A stretch of DNA of 64,000 nucleotides from JAUSFM01 sp964343705 (GTDB lineage: Archaea > Nanobdellota > Nanobdellia > Woesearchaeales > UBA12501). Numbering within the stretch: position 1 is the first letter of the stretch; every line of letters starts with the position of its first letter. A program made the translations under genes and the position numbers. Of the stretch, positions 8,243 through 15,923 are shown in pieces. The DNA lies in the NCBI GenBank assembly GCA_964343705.1, contig CAYFJX010000004.1, positions 106,522-170,521 on the forward strand, read 5' to 3'. The notes below the pieces were generated by a model. It did no database searches and was not told the origin of the DNA. It saw only the letters and a list, made by a program, of their open reading frames with translations.

Positions 8243-9055
8243 TTATACTTGATCTGCTATAACATGTTTTGCAATGTATTGTTCATTGCACGTTCTGGTC
8301 CTGTCTAATTCTCCAATAATTCTTTCTGGTTGACTCCCAAAGCGTTGCATCATCAAGTTGAGCATCAAATCACGACGTTCTTGGTAAGAAATTCCTTCAA
8401 ATAAAGCATGGTCTTCTGCAGTAACAGGTCTATATTGAGGTGCTCCTATTTCTCCAGTGAGGGGATCATAACCTTTTTGCGTTAAGTCCATTACAAGGAC
8501 TTCCATGTGTACTTGTTCGCCATACTGTTTGATTTCATCTGGTGTAAACTCTCGAGCACCAGCTCGTAAGTACATGGCACGTAATTGGTCAGTTGTTAAA
8601 GGGTATCGTGAGTCTCCTTGTCCTGGTTTTTTTGGTTCACCAACAAGTTGCATGTCCCGACCATTTGCAAGCTTAACTGATTGGAGCAAAAGTATTTTTG
8701 CAATGCCACTTTTGAAATGGTCTGGGTCAGTAGTAAGCATGCTTAATTCAAGAAAGCGTGGATCAAGACGAGCAATTCCTGCATTTTCCATAAATCCAGC
8801 ATACCCAAGAACATCACCTTTGTATCCTGGCATTGCGGTTGCCACATTTCGTGCCACTAATGCAAATTCATATGCTGTGCATGAAGAACAGTTTTTGTTT
8901 GCTGTGTTAATTCCAGTAGGTATTGTTTCAGCAAGTGATATGCCTACTTCTACAGGTGTTCGCTCATCAGAAAAAGGCTTGGTTCGTAAATTTAATACTA
9001 CAGAATCTAAGTCATGCTCATGCACAATTCTACCTGGTAAATGTATTCCACCCAT
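8243..9055 (-). CDS. unknown protein (270 aa)
   Basis: I do not recognise this protein. It has no signal peptide or membrane helix. Residues about 50-60 contain NKNCSSCTAYEFALVARN, a CxxC pair in what looks like an acetyltransferase- or peptidase-sized soluble domain. A later segment LTTDPDHFKSGIAKILLLQSVKLANGRD reads like a nucleotide- or substrate-binding helix-strand unit. The C-terminal 70 residues are charged and helical. The stop codon directly abuts that of the histone gene. Confidence 0.75.
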   Translation of the reverse strand: MGGIHLPGRIVHEHDLDSVVLNLRTKPFSDERTPVEVGISLAETIPTGINTANKNCSSCTAYEFALVARNVATAMPGYKGDVLGYAGFMENAGIARLDPRFLELSMLTTDPDHFKSGIAKILLLQSVKLANGRDMQLVGEPKKPGQGDSRYPLTTDQLRAMYLRAGAREFTPDEIKQYGEQVHMEVLVMDLTQKGYDPLTGEIGAPQYRPVTAEDHALFEGISYQERRDLMLNLMMQRFGSQPERIIGELDRTRTCNEQYIAKHVIADQV

Positions 9056-9159
9056 TGTCTCTCAGTTTCACCTTTATTTAGGTATTAGAACATTGTTGCA
9101 TATATGAACTTAATGTTATTATGGTAACAGAATTAGCTAAAAAGTGTTATTCTTGCTGA

Positions 9160-9636
9160 CTAGGCAGCCTGGTCTATGTTATATGCTTGGAGCTGTGGTG
9201 TATTGAGCGAAACAACATCTGCTTCAAGCGTGGGTTGGTCATATCTTGTATTCCTATAATCCAATGCCTGTGCCCATCCACCGCGAACTTCAATAACTGG
9301 TCGTGGTATGCCGTTATACCCTGCTCTAGGAGAAAACGCACCTGTACTTCTCATGGCAAGCCTATATGCTTCATCACGACGCAAGCCTTTAGGTAGCTCC
9401 ACACGCTCACCATTGCGACACGCTTTTTGTATACTTTGCACTAGCTCGGATTGCCCTATTTGTTCACAAGCCTCGTCAACACTAGTGCCTATCATGCAAA
9501 ATACACTCACAGACAATATCTTAGATGGATTGTTGTCTGTTCGTAATAGTAAAGGCCATCTAATATTTTTGTCCTTTACTAAACCTGGGGGTTTTAGTCC
9601 TTCTTCCGCACCATCACCTCTTTGATCAGTGCCCAC
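9160..9636 (-). CDS. unknown protein (158 aa)
   Basis: Unrecognised soluble protein. The GTG start at 9636 is preferred because a TATA-like box (TTAAATAGCT, about 9655-9664) lies about 25 bp upstream, giving a leaderless start. An ATG just downstream with a good ribosome site (GAGGTGATG) is in another frame that stops at once. The segment PRAGYNGIPRPVIEVRGGWAQ is the most structured-looking part. An alternative start is the internal Met of MIGTSVDEACEQ. Confidence 0.6.
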   Translation of the reverse strand: MGTDQRGDGAEEGLKPPGLVKDKNIRWPLLLRTDNNPSKILSVSVFCMIGTSVDEACEQIGQSELVQSIQKACRNGERVELPKGLRRDEAYRLAMRSTGAFSPRAGYNGIPRPVIEVRGGWAQALDYRNTRYDQPTLEADVVSLNTPQLQAYNIDQAA

Positions 9637-9735
9637 ATTACTATATTGGTCTAGCTATTTAATATGTTGGTATAGGGAGTATATACCTAGAATTACTTAT
9701 TCAACAATACTTTTCTCAATGCTTGGTAACGAGCA

Positions 9736-9819
9736 TTACCTTCTTTCAGAATTTTCAAAGAGTTTTTGTAATTGAGCTTCAAGCTCTGACGTGTCTGTAT
9801 AACTAGTATCTGCAGTCAT
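9736..9819 (-). CDS. possible small protein (27 aa)
   Basis: Short minus-strand frame with an amphipathic helix (SELEAQLQKLFENSERR). A TATA-like element TTAAATATC at about 9840-9848 is positioned for a leaderless start at this ATG. It lies in an otherwise empty 225-bp gap. Length alone makes this uncertain; the promoter position is the main support. Confidence 0.35.
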   Translation of the reverse strand: MTADTSYTDTSELEAQLQKLFENSERR

Positions 9820-9861
9820 ACATGTGGAAAATTTTTAAGATATTTAAGGCTTTCTAGATGC

Positions 9862-10773
9862 TTAAAAATGATCCCTATGCCCACCATTAGGAAAACATTG
9901 CTGGTAGAAGTCACACTGGCCAGTTGACCATCGACAGAGAGGACTTGGCTTCATGGGGTACTCTTTAATCTCTTTTGTTTGTGTTGCAAAATGTATTTGT
10001 TCAATTTCAAACTTTGCAAAGTCAACAAGTTCTTGGTCAACATCAAGACATACTTCTTTGCCTGACTTGAGAAATACAATCCCTACGCGGTGGGGCTTGC
10101 TGCCATGTTTTTGCTCGTACAGCAATGCGTAAATAGCAAGTTGCAATTTGTAATTGTCAGTCATTTTACTTGACTTACTTGTCTTATAATCCATTAATGC
10201 AATCTTGTTCTCGCCTTTTGTATCTTGGTATTCTTCGATGTAATCAATAAAACCACGCACCATGTGTTCTTCACACTTAACACCTTGTTCTAATGCAATT
10301 GGCTTAAGTTTTTCAAATGCTTCTTTGACTGTTTTTCCTTCTAGTTCACCGCGAAGACGCACTAAGAAATTATTTAACCAGTTCGCAAGCATCATAATTG
10401 TTTCTTCATAGTAAAAAACAATCTTGTCTTCAGTCAAGCCAAGAGTGATTATTTTTTTTCGGTTCTTGTTCCACAGTGCCGTAAACAAATTTTTTACATA
10501 GTGTGTCATGTACTCCACATAGTTCTCAGGATTCATGTTGTCTGTGTTGATTTCAAAGAATTTTTCAAGAACAGTGTGTGCAATTTTTCCACGGACAAGG
10601 TGGATGTTTTCCTTGCCTGGCAGTTTCAAAACATATTGGTAGTAATATTTTCGTGGGCATTGCTTGTGTGTGAGAATGGAACTAGGAGATTGTACTCTAC
10701 TTGCGATTTCTTTCATTGACTTCTTTGGTGTGAAGTCTTTGTTAATAACATTGAGTTCAGAACCTGCCTCCAT
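9862..10773 (-). CDS. PD-(D/E)XK nuclease with four-cysteine cluster (RecB/Cas4-like)
   Basis: RecB-family nuclease of about 303 aa. Catalytic motif: RGFIDYIEE followed by IALMDYKTSK, the D...(D/E)xK signature, then the QLAIYALLYE helix of the RecB motif. A Cys in THKQCPRKYYYQY near the N-terminus and three Cys near the C-terminus (CRWSTGQCDFYQQC) match the Fe-S staple seen in Cas4 and AddB nucleases. No cas genes are nearby, so a DNA repair role is more likely. I start at ATG 10773 because GAGGTGAT lies 7 nt upstream; an in-frame ATG at 10794 is the alternative. Confidence 0.85.
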   Translation of the reverse strand: MEAGSELNVINKDFTPKKSMKEIASRVQSPSSILTHKQCPRKYYYQYVLKLPGKENIHLVRGKIAHTVLEKFFEINTDNMNPENYVEYMTHYVKNLFTALWNKNRKKIITLGLTEDKIVFYYEETIMMLANWLNNFLVRLRGELEGKTVKEAFEKLKPIALEQGVKCEEHMVRGFIDYIEEYQDTKGENKIALMDYKTSKSSKMTDNYKLQLAIYALLYEQKHGSKPHRVGIVFLKSGKEVCLDVDQELVDFAKFEIEQIHFATQTKEIKEYPMKPSPLCRWSTGQCDFYQQCFPNGGHRDHF

Positions 10774-10887
10774 TTTTTGCATCACCTCTCCCATTCTGCT
10801 TTGTGCTGGTTTATAAATTTTTTCAGCTTTGGATAATATGTTTTTAGCATAAACTAAATAAATGGGCTATTATTCTTAGCGTGTTAT

Positions 10888-11015
10888 GGGCTGGTAGTTA
10901 AATCTGGTATAACGCTCGGCTGGCAGCCGAGACCGAGACAAACTCGGCGGTTAAGGCTCCGGGTTCAAATATCCATGGGGGGACTCCTCGGGAATTGAAA
11001 GTCCCGGCCAGTCCA
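10888..11015 (+). tRNA. tRNA-Ala(GGC) with two introns (43/44 and 59/60)
   Basis: Acceptor GGGCTGG pairs with CCAGTCC, giving the G3:U70 pair that marks alanine tRNA. The D stem is GTTA/TAAC, and the anticodon stem CTCGG/CCGAG encloses loop CTGGCAG (anticodon GGC). Intron 1 (10932-10953, 22 nt) follows position 43. GCCG pairs CGGT across 3-nt bulges AG^A and TA^A around a CCGAG/CTCGG inner stem, so cutting leaves variable loop AGGCT. Intron 2 (10970-11001, 32 nt) lies in the T loop. TTCA pairs TGAA with bulges AA^T and AG^T, and cutting restores TTCAAAT between CCGGG and CCCGG. Both have the archaeal bulge-helix-bulge form. The mature tRNA is 74 nt without CCA. Confidence 0.88.
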
Positions 11016-11039
11016 TATTTTTTTCTTTGATAATAAGGG

Positions 11040-11158
11040 CGCCCGCCCCGGGATTTTCATCCAAACACTTGTTGTTGCCTAGATTTTGAACCCGGATAGC
11101 TGGTAAACCAGCAGCTGGGATCTCAACCCAGTGCAATACCAAGTTATGCGAAGCGGGC
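11040..11158 (-). tRNA. class II tRNA, tRNA-Leu(GAG), with T-loop intron
   Basis: Acceptor GCCCGCT pairs with GGCGGGC. Anticodon stem CTGGG/CCCAG encloses TTGAGAT (anticodon GAG, Leu). A long variable arm GCTGG-TTTA-CCAGC fits a class II leucine tRNA. The T stem CCGGG/CCCGG is interrupted by a 31-nt intron (11054-11084) at 59/60: TTCA pairs TGAA, the bulges are AA^A and AA^T, and an inner stem TCTAGGC/GTTTGGA follows. Splicing gives the T loop TTCAAAT. Position 73 is G, unusual for Leu (A73 is expected in archaea), so identity is a little uncertain. Confidence 0.82.
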
Positions 11159-11212
11159 ATTTTCATATGGTTCTTATTTAGTTTTACGAAAAATATTTAT
11201 ACTTCATTACAT

Positions 11213-11260
11213 CTAAGTGCTTTGGATCTCAACTCAGTGCGTCCAAGTTATACGATGCGC
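11213..11260 (-). pseudogene. degenerate 5' half of the tRNA-Leu
   Basis: On the minus strand this stretch matches the D arm and anticodon arm of the neighbouring tRNA-Leu (shared ATAACTTGG, GCACTG.GTTGAGATCC), but the anticodon stem no longer pairs and there is no T arm or 3' acceptor. It lies just upstream of the intact tRNA in the transcription direction. It is probably a decayed partial duplication. Confidence 0.65.
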
Positions 11261-11294
11261 TTTTTTTCTTTTCATTTTTTCTTTAATTATAATG

Positions 11295-11416
11295 AGGCGA
11301 GGGCGGGATTTTCATCCGCGGTAGATACTTCCACTCACACTTTTGAACCCGCGTGATACGGATGTATCATCCTGACCTTCAACCAGGTGCCTTAGACCTG
11401 ACTCGGCCACCTCGCC
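11295..11416 (-). tRNA. class II tRNA with T-loop intron; apparent anticodon GAA
   Basis: Acceptor GGCGAGG pairs with CCTCGCC, the D stem is GCC/GGC, and the variable arm GATAC-ATCC-GTATC marks it as class II (Ser or Leu type). Anticodon stem CCTGG/TCAGG (one G-U pair) encloses TTGAAGG, which reads GAA, a Phe anticodon. A 33-nt intron (11309-11341) sits at 59/60 with TTCA/TGAA and bulges AA^A and AA^T; splicing gives TTCAAAT between GCGGG and CCCGC. Position 73 is U. The body suggests Ser, supported by a half copy next door with anticodon GGA, so identity is unresolved. Confidence 0.7.
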
Positions 11417-11450
11417 AGATGGAAAATTATTTATAGTTGTATTATTTTAC

Positions 11451-11509
11451 AAGTGATTGGATGTATCATCCTGATTTCCAATCAGGTACTTGACCAAACT
11501 CAGTCACTT
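11451..11509 (-). pseudogene. degenerate 5' half of the class II tRNA
   Basis: The minus strand matches the D arm, anticodon arm and most of the variable arm of the class II tRNA at 11295-11416 (shared TCAGGATGATACATCC). Its anticodon stem CCTGA/TCAGG is intact with loop TTGGAAA, anticodon GGA (Ser). No acceptor or T arm is present. It precedes the intact tRNA in the direction of transcription. Confidence 0.65.
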
Positions 11510-11642
11510 TTTTTCTTTTTTTCTTTACTTTTCGTATAGTTTTCGAGCTATTTAAGTTCTGGGTCCACAGATGTCCAGTGTCCAGTGGGTGTTTCGGTTT
11601 CGTCGGAAAATTTTCAAAACAGTAGTAGAAGCTTTCTAAAAG

Positions 11643-11714
11643 ATGTCTAGTAAAAGAAATCGAAGATGTTCTGTTAAAATTCGTAAAGTATCCGGAAAAA
11701 AGCCTGTCCAGTAG
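11643..11714 (+). CDS. possible tiny basic peptide (23 aa)
   Basis: Very short frame rich in Lys and Arg (SSKRNRRCSVKIRK) in the 460-bp stretch between the tRNA cluster and the hydrolase. A TATA-like TATTTAAG lies about 90 bp upstream. Its composition resembles small basic ribosomal peptides, but nothing else supports it. The rest of the stretch holds repeat copy C. Confidence 0.18.
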   Translation: MSSKRNRRCSVKIRKVSGKKPVQ

Positions 11715-11737
11715 AAAAACAAAAATGAGTGTGCAAA

Positions 11738-11872
11738 GTTAGTTTCAGCCTGAGCTGTTTCAAAAACCTTGCCTAACATTGCACAGTTGTAACCGGGTCG
11801 GGTTCCGACCCGGATTTAAAATTATTAATCTGTGCATTTGAAAATATTCTTTGATTTTGATGAATTTGCTGC
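11738..11872 (+). repeat. structured repeat family 1, copy C
   Basis: Plus-orientation copy upstream of the hydrolase gene. It begins TTAGTTTCAGCCTGAGCTG. The outer stem TGCACAG (11780-11786) pairs CTGTGCA (11830-11836); the inner stem is CCGGGTCGG-GTT-CCGACCCGG. Compared with copy B, the inner stem pair C-G has changed to T-A on both sides. It ends with TTTGATTTTGATGAATTTGC. Confidence 0.8.
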
Positions 11873-11971
11873 CCCTTATTCACCTACAAAACCCCAGATA
11901 CCCAGTTTGACCTTACTCCCAAACCCTTACCATCACAAACTATAAAAAGGCTGTATCCTAAAACTAATTTC

Positions 11972-12730
11972 ATGTTCCAGCAAAACATAACCTTTGAAAA
12001 CGAAAAAGGCCAGCATTACTCTGGTGTGCTTCGTGTTCCAAAAGAAGATGGCAAGCATCCAGCTGTTCTAATCTGTCACGGTTTTTTAGAGAATAAAGAC
12101 AATGGGCTTATTGCAGATATTGCCAACGGTCTTTCGTACTATGGCTTTGTTACTATGCGTTTTGACTTTTTGTTTCATGGTGAAAGTCATGGTGCTGCTG
12201 AAGAAATGACACTCACACAACAAGTGCAAGATATTCGTCAAGCAGTTGACTATCTTAAAACAATTGAACAAGTTGACACACGAAAAATAATCCTACTTGG
12301 CCATGACCTCGGAGGTGTTGGATGTTTGCTGGCTAATCATGAAGAAGTTGATGGGATCATTCTATTGAATGTACGCGTTGATACTAAGAAATTTATTATG
12401 TCGTTTATGACTGACATGGACTTGCGTGAATGGTTGCGCACTGGATGGTTGGTGATTAATGATGTTAATCTTCGCAAAGAGTTTTACCAAGACCTTGTCC
12501 GTTATGATGTTATCAAAGAAATTCAAGATGAGAAAATTCCTATTTTAATTATTCATGGTACCAATGATAAACGGGTTCCAGAACATGAAGCTCGGGAATT
12601 ATTTCACCAAGCTGCACAGGCAGAACTTGAATTAGTTGAAGGTGCTGATCATCACTTTTCTAACCAAGAACATAAAATGTATGTGATAGAATTTATGGCA
12701 GATTGGGTAAATAAGATATTAGGGACGTGA
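11972..12730 (+). CDS. alpha/beta hydrolase with Asp at the nucleophile position
   Basis: A 252 aa alpha/beta hydrolase of the esterase/acyl-peptidase type. The oxyanion region is ICHGFLENKD. The nucleophile elbow near residue 110 reads G-H-D-L-G-G, with Asp where esterases have Ser. The acid is in HGTNDKRVP and the His in GADHHFS. An Asp nucleophile is known in dehalogenases and epoxide hydrolases; the overall sequence looks more like an esterase. Promoter CTATAAAAAG at 11939-11948 is about 25 bp before the ATG (leaderless). Confidence 0.85.
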   Translation: MFQQNITFENEKGQHYSGVLRVPKEDGKHPAVLICHGFLENKDNGLIADIANGLSYYGFVTMRFDFLFHGESHGAAEEMTLTQQVQDIRQAVDYLKTIEQVDTRKIILLGHDLGGVGCLLANHEEVDGIILLNVRVDTKKFIMSFMTDMDLREWLRTGWLVINDVNLRKEFYQDLVRYDVIKEIQDEKIPILIIHGTNDKRVPEHEARELFHQAAQAELELVEGADHHFSNQEHKMYVIEFMADWVNKILGT

Positions 12731-12731
12731 T

Positions 12732-13835
12732 TTATTTCCCCTGAATTACATCTTTCTGTACTTGCTTGAATCGAGCATCAGCTTGTTTTAGAATGTCTGT
12801 TGTTTCTTTTTGATATCTGGTGTGTAATGCTTCACTGTTCTTACTTGGTTTGTCAAGGTCTACAAGAGTGCCACGCATACATGCGTATCCTCGCGCTATC
12901 CATCCATCAGATGAAATAACAGCGTCTCGTTCTGGATTGTCAATCTTTCCATCCATGTCTCCATCGACAATATAGTCTGGGGTGCTCGACAAGCCTCCAT
13001 CACTAGAATGTCTGATCTCAACAAGGTCGCCATACCATGAGACTGGTGTGTGGGTGTGGTTTACTAATCGGTCACATGTTTTTTTTGGATGGTGTTTTTG
13101 TCCACCGTTCATTGGTTGTGTGGTGCACGATGCTTTTCTATTTACTGATTCTTCATAGGTACCAACTGCTTTTGTAGCTACAACTTTTCCATCTTTTATT
13201 TTGTTTCCAGTATATTCTTTTTCTCCAACTCTATGTCGAAGTTTAATGGGTTTCTCAATAAGATCATGAATTAAAAAATTATGTTTACCTGGATTTGGTG
13301 CGAGATTGTTAACTCCATCAATTGAAAATGCACAGTTTTTGTCAACTGGGTAATATTCATCTTCTTCAATTAAGGGTCCTTGTGTTGCAATTCCTGGTGT
13401 TAAATCTCTGATTGGTGGGTGGTATGGTTCTGCAAATGTATTACCTACTAAATGTGTTGCTGCTGCAACTGCAATAGCAAGTCCTACAGCACTAATTTTA
13501 GTCAATATGTGCATGTTATCATATCCTTCAGCCACGCTTCCTAGTATTTGCTTATGCCATGGCATTGCCTTGTTTGCTTTTTGTTCCCAGTGTTGCTGTG
13601 CATAGCCAACAACTTCTTCTGGTGTCATATGTTCTAGTAATCCAGAAAGTTCTTGTATTGAGTGGGTGGTTGCTTCATCTCTGTTGGTATCATCCAACTG
13701 AGCGTGTAGTGCTAAGTCTAGGATAGCGTCATGATCTGCTGCATCAAATTGGTCTAAAGGGATGCCTGATCGGCGAAGAAGGTCTTCAAGTTGTTTATCC
13801 AGCTCAGCTGTTCTAGATTTAGTTTTGGTGCTCAT
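12732..13835 (-). CDS. membrane-anchored protein of unknown function
   Basis: A 367 aa protein. Residues 1-110 are charged and helical, a single transmembrane helix follows (ISAVGLAIAVAAATHLVG, about residues 117-136), and the remainder is a probable outside domain. That domain contains DGDMDGKIDNPERD, a Dx(D/N)xDG-like calcium-binding loop similar to dockerin or EF-hand loops, and Cys residues (KNCAF, RKASCTT, KKTCDR, GYACM). The start is ATG 13835; a GTG one codon earlier is possible. TATA box TTTAAATA is about 25 bp upstream. I do not recognise a family. Confidence 0.75.
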   Translation of the reverse strand: MSTKTKSRTAELDKQLEDLLRRSGIPLDQFDAADHDAILDLALHAQLDDTNRDEATTHSIQELSGLLEHMTPEEVVGYAQQHWEQKANKAMPWHKQILGSVAEGYDNMHILTKISAVGLAIAVAAATHLVGNTFAEPYHPPIRDLTPGIATQGPLIEEDEYYPVDKNCAFSIDGVNNLAPNPGKHNFLIHDLIEKPIKLRHRVGEKEYTGNKIKDGKVVATKAVGTYEESVNRKASCTTQPMNGGQKHHPKKTCDRLVNHTHTPVSWYGDLVEIRHSSDGGLSSTPDYIVDGDMDGKIDNPERDAVISSDGWIARGYACMRGTLVDLDKPSKNSEALHTRYQKETTDILKQADARFKQVQKDVIQGK

Positions 13836-13960
13836 CACTCTTGGGGATAAAATAACCCTATTTAAACCTTTCGGTTTTTACCACTAATAAGTGGTCTTTT
13901 GGGGTGTTTTTCGGCTGTTTCACCACTAAGCTTAAATACGACCAGCAAGCCCTCATTTTC

Positions 13961-15175
13961 ATGAAAGCAGTCATACTTTGCGCAGGAAAATCAACCAGAA
14001 CGTATCCTTTGACAGTTACACGGCCAAAACCAATGGTCATGGCAGGCAATAAAACACTGCTTGAGCTCACACTCACACAACTTGCTCAGCTAGGCACTGT
14101 CAATGAAGTAATTCTAGTGGTGGGGTATCGAAAAGAAATGTTGCAAGAACATGCATTGCACCTAAGAGCCAAACTAAACTTGCCCTTTATTATTAGCTTT
14201 GCTGAGCAAACAGAACAAAACGGAACAGCACACGCACTGCTCAGTGCAAAAGACAAGCTCACTGAAGAATTCCTCCTGCTCCATGGGGATGACTTGTACT
14301 TTGCAGATGATATGAAAAACTTACTACAACACAACAACGCATTCTTGGTAAAAAAAGTTGCTGACCCAAGCCAATTTGGTGTCTGTATTACCAACGAAAA
14401 TAACACACTCAAACACATCCATGAAAAACCAACAGAGTTTGTTGGTGATCTTGTAAACATAGGGTGTTACAAACTACAACCAAACATACTAACTCTTCCA
14501 AACATTCAACCTTCTGGCAGAGGAGAACTTGAAATAGTTGATTACCTCACAGCTCATGCGCAACAAACACCCGTTATGTGTGTTGAAGCACAAACATGGA
14601 TTCCTATCCCATTCTCATGGAGCTTGCTTGAAGCAAACAAGTTCCTCCTTTCACAACTACAACCAAACAACACAGGAATTATTGAACACAATGTCACACT
14701 CAAAGGTGCAGTGAGCATTGGAAAAAACACCATCATAAAAGCAGGCACCTACATTGAAGGGCCAGTTAGTATTGGGGACAATGCAGTTATCGGTCCAAAC
14801 GCCTACATCCGTGGTCCAACAAGTATTGGTAACAACTGTAAAATTGGAGCAAGCGTAGAAATCAAAAACTGCATTATTATGAACAACAGCAATGTTCCTC
14901 ACCTCTCATACATGGGTGATTCAATTCTCAGTGAAAACGTTAACATTGGTGCTGGCTCAATTACTGCAAATGTCCGCCACGATGAAGGAACCATCAAGAC
15001 CATGCTCAAAGGTCAACTAGTTGACACTGGCCTGAAAAAGTTTGGCACTGTTGTTGGCGACAATGCACGCATAGGAATCAACACATGTATCTACCCTGGT
15101 AGGAAAATCTGGCCAAGTCAAGGTACGGTACCAGGAGCTCAGGTTACACAAGACCTCAATGAGGACAAAACATAA
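13961..15175 (+). CDS. bifunctional sugar-1-phosphate nucleotidylyltransferase/acetyltransferase (GlmU-like)
   Basis: A 404 aa cytosolic enzyme of UDP-sugar (likely UDP-GlcNAc) synthesis. The N-terminal Rossmann-like domain opens MKAVILCAGKSTRTYPLT; the canonical GxGTR loop is changed to GKSTR. KPM, EQNGTAHAL and the metal-binding HGDDLYF follow. The C-terminal 150 residues are left-handed beta-helix hexapeptide repeats (ISIGKNTII, VSIGDNAVIG). The start is ATG 13961, since a TATA box at 13929-13936 is 25-28 bp upstream; an earlier in-frame ATG (13904) lies upstream of the promoter. It overlaps nothing and is followed 25 nt later by the HIT gene. Confidence 0.9.
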   Translation: MKAVILCAGKSTRTYPLTVTRPKPMVMAGNKTLLELTLTQLAQLGTVNEVILVVGYRKEMLQEHALHLRAKLNLPFIISFAEQTEQNGTAHALLSAKDKLTEEFLLLHGDDLYFADDMKNLLQHNNAFLVKKVADPSQFGVCITNENNTLKHIHEKPTEFVGDLVNIGCYKLQPNILTLPNIQPSGRGELEIVDYLTAHAQQTPVMCVEAQTWIPIPFSWSLLEANKFLLSQLQPNNTGIIEHNVTLKGAVSIGKNTIIKAGTYIEGPVSIGDNAVIGPNAYIRGPTSIGNNCKIGASVEIKNCIIMNNSNVPHLSYMGDSILSENVNIGAGSITANVRHDEGTIKTMLKGQLVDTGLKKFGTVVGDNARIGINTCIYPGRKIWPSQGTVPGAQVTQDLNEDKT

Positions 15176-15200
15176 AAACAATGAGTTCCAGCTGATCACA

Positions 15201-15617
15201 ATGACAGGCAAAGACTGCTTATTTTGTAAAATAATCAAAGGAGAACTTCCTTGTTCTAAAATCTATGAGGATGAACAAACTTTTGCATTCTTAGATATTA
15301 GTCCAGTAAATCCAGGGCATACACTTGTTATCCCAAAAGCGCATTGCAAAAATCTTCTAGACATGCCAGAAGATGATGCAGGTGCTGTATACAAGACTGC
15401 AAAGAAAGTTGCAATTGCAGTTAAAGAAGGTACTGGCGCAGGAGGCGTTACTGTCACCATGAGTAATGAGAAACCTGCAGGTCAAGTAGTGTGGCACGCG
15501 CATGTTCATGTTATTCCTCGGTTTGAAAATGATGGCTTTAAGTTATGGCCAGGCAAGCCGTACAAAGAAGGTCAGCAAGAAGAAATGTTAAAGAGAATTA
15601 GTGAGAAATTGAATTAA
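15201..15617 (+). CDS. HIT family nucleotide hydrolase
   Basis: A 138 aa histidine-triad protein that probably cleaves nucleotide phosphoramidates or dinucleotides such as AMP-lysine or Ap4A. The HIT motif is HAHVHVIPRF, and the N-terminus has CLFCKIIKGE, the half zinc site CxxC of Hint-type proteins. The start at 15201 follows GCTGATCACA, close to the GGTGAT ribosome site used elsewhere; an upstream in-frame ATG overlaps the GlmU-like gene. Confidence 0.93.
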   Translation: MTGKDCLFCKIIKGELPCSKIYEDEQTFAFLDISPVNPGHTLVIPKAHCKNLLDMPEDDAGAVYKTAKKVAIAVKEGTGAGGVTVTMSNEKPAGQVVWHAHVHVIPRFENDGFKLWPGKPYKEGQQEEMLKRISEKLN

Positions 15618-15630
15618 AGAGTATTCTAAC

Positions 15631-15787
15631 TTTTTGTAAGTGAGCTAGGAGCGGCAAATTCTACAAAATCAAAGAGAATTTCAACTGCACAGATTGAATA
15701 AATTTAAATCCGGGTCGGAACCCGACCCGGTTAAAACTGTGCATGCTTGATATGATTATGAAACAGTCCAAGCTGAAACTAACTTTG
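15631..15787 (-). repeat. structured repeat family 1, copy D
   Basis: Minus-orientation copy between the HIT gene and a small basic protein gene. The outer stem TGCACAG (15686-15692) pairs CTGTGCA (15737-15743); the inner stem is CCGGGTCGG-AA-CCCGACCCGG. Its reverse complement aligns closely with copy C, including GTTAGTTTCAGCTTGGACTG. A further partial echo (TCCAGGCTGAAACTGATT) follows near 15838-15855. Confidence 0.8.
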
Positions 15788-15923
15788 CTCATTGCTCAAA
15801 ACAGATTTTTTATCCAGATCTTACCTCTTTCTTTGTCCAGGCTGAAACTGATTCTGCTTTATTACTGTTGCTTAAGCACAAAATATATAAAACTAAGACA
15901 CATTACTCATGTAAGGTGATAGC

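Noticed and set aside
10951..11166. Open frame on the minus strand across the tRNA cluster
   Set aside because: It runs through tRNA-Ala and tRNA-Leu sequence; the tRNA structures explain the conservation and there is no ribosome site.
11295..11416. Treating the variable arm of this class II tRNA as another intron, as in tRNA-Ala
   Set aside because: GATAC-ATCC-GTATC is a normal class II variable arm and no bulge-helix-bulge pairing fits its borders.
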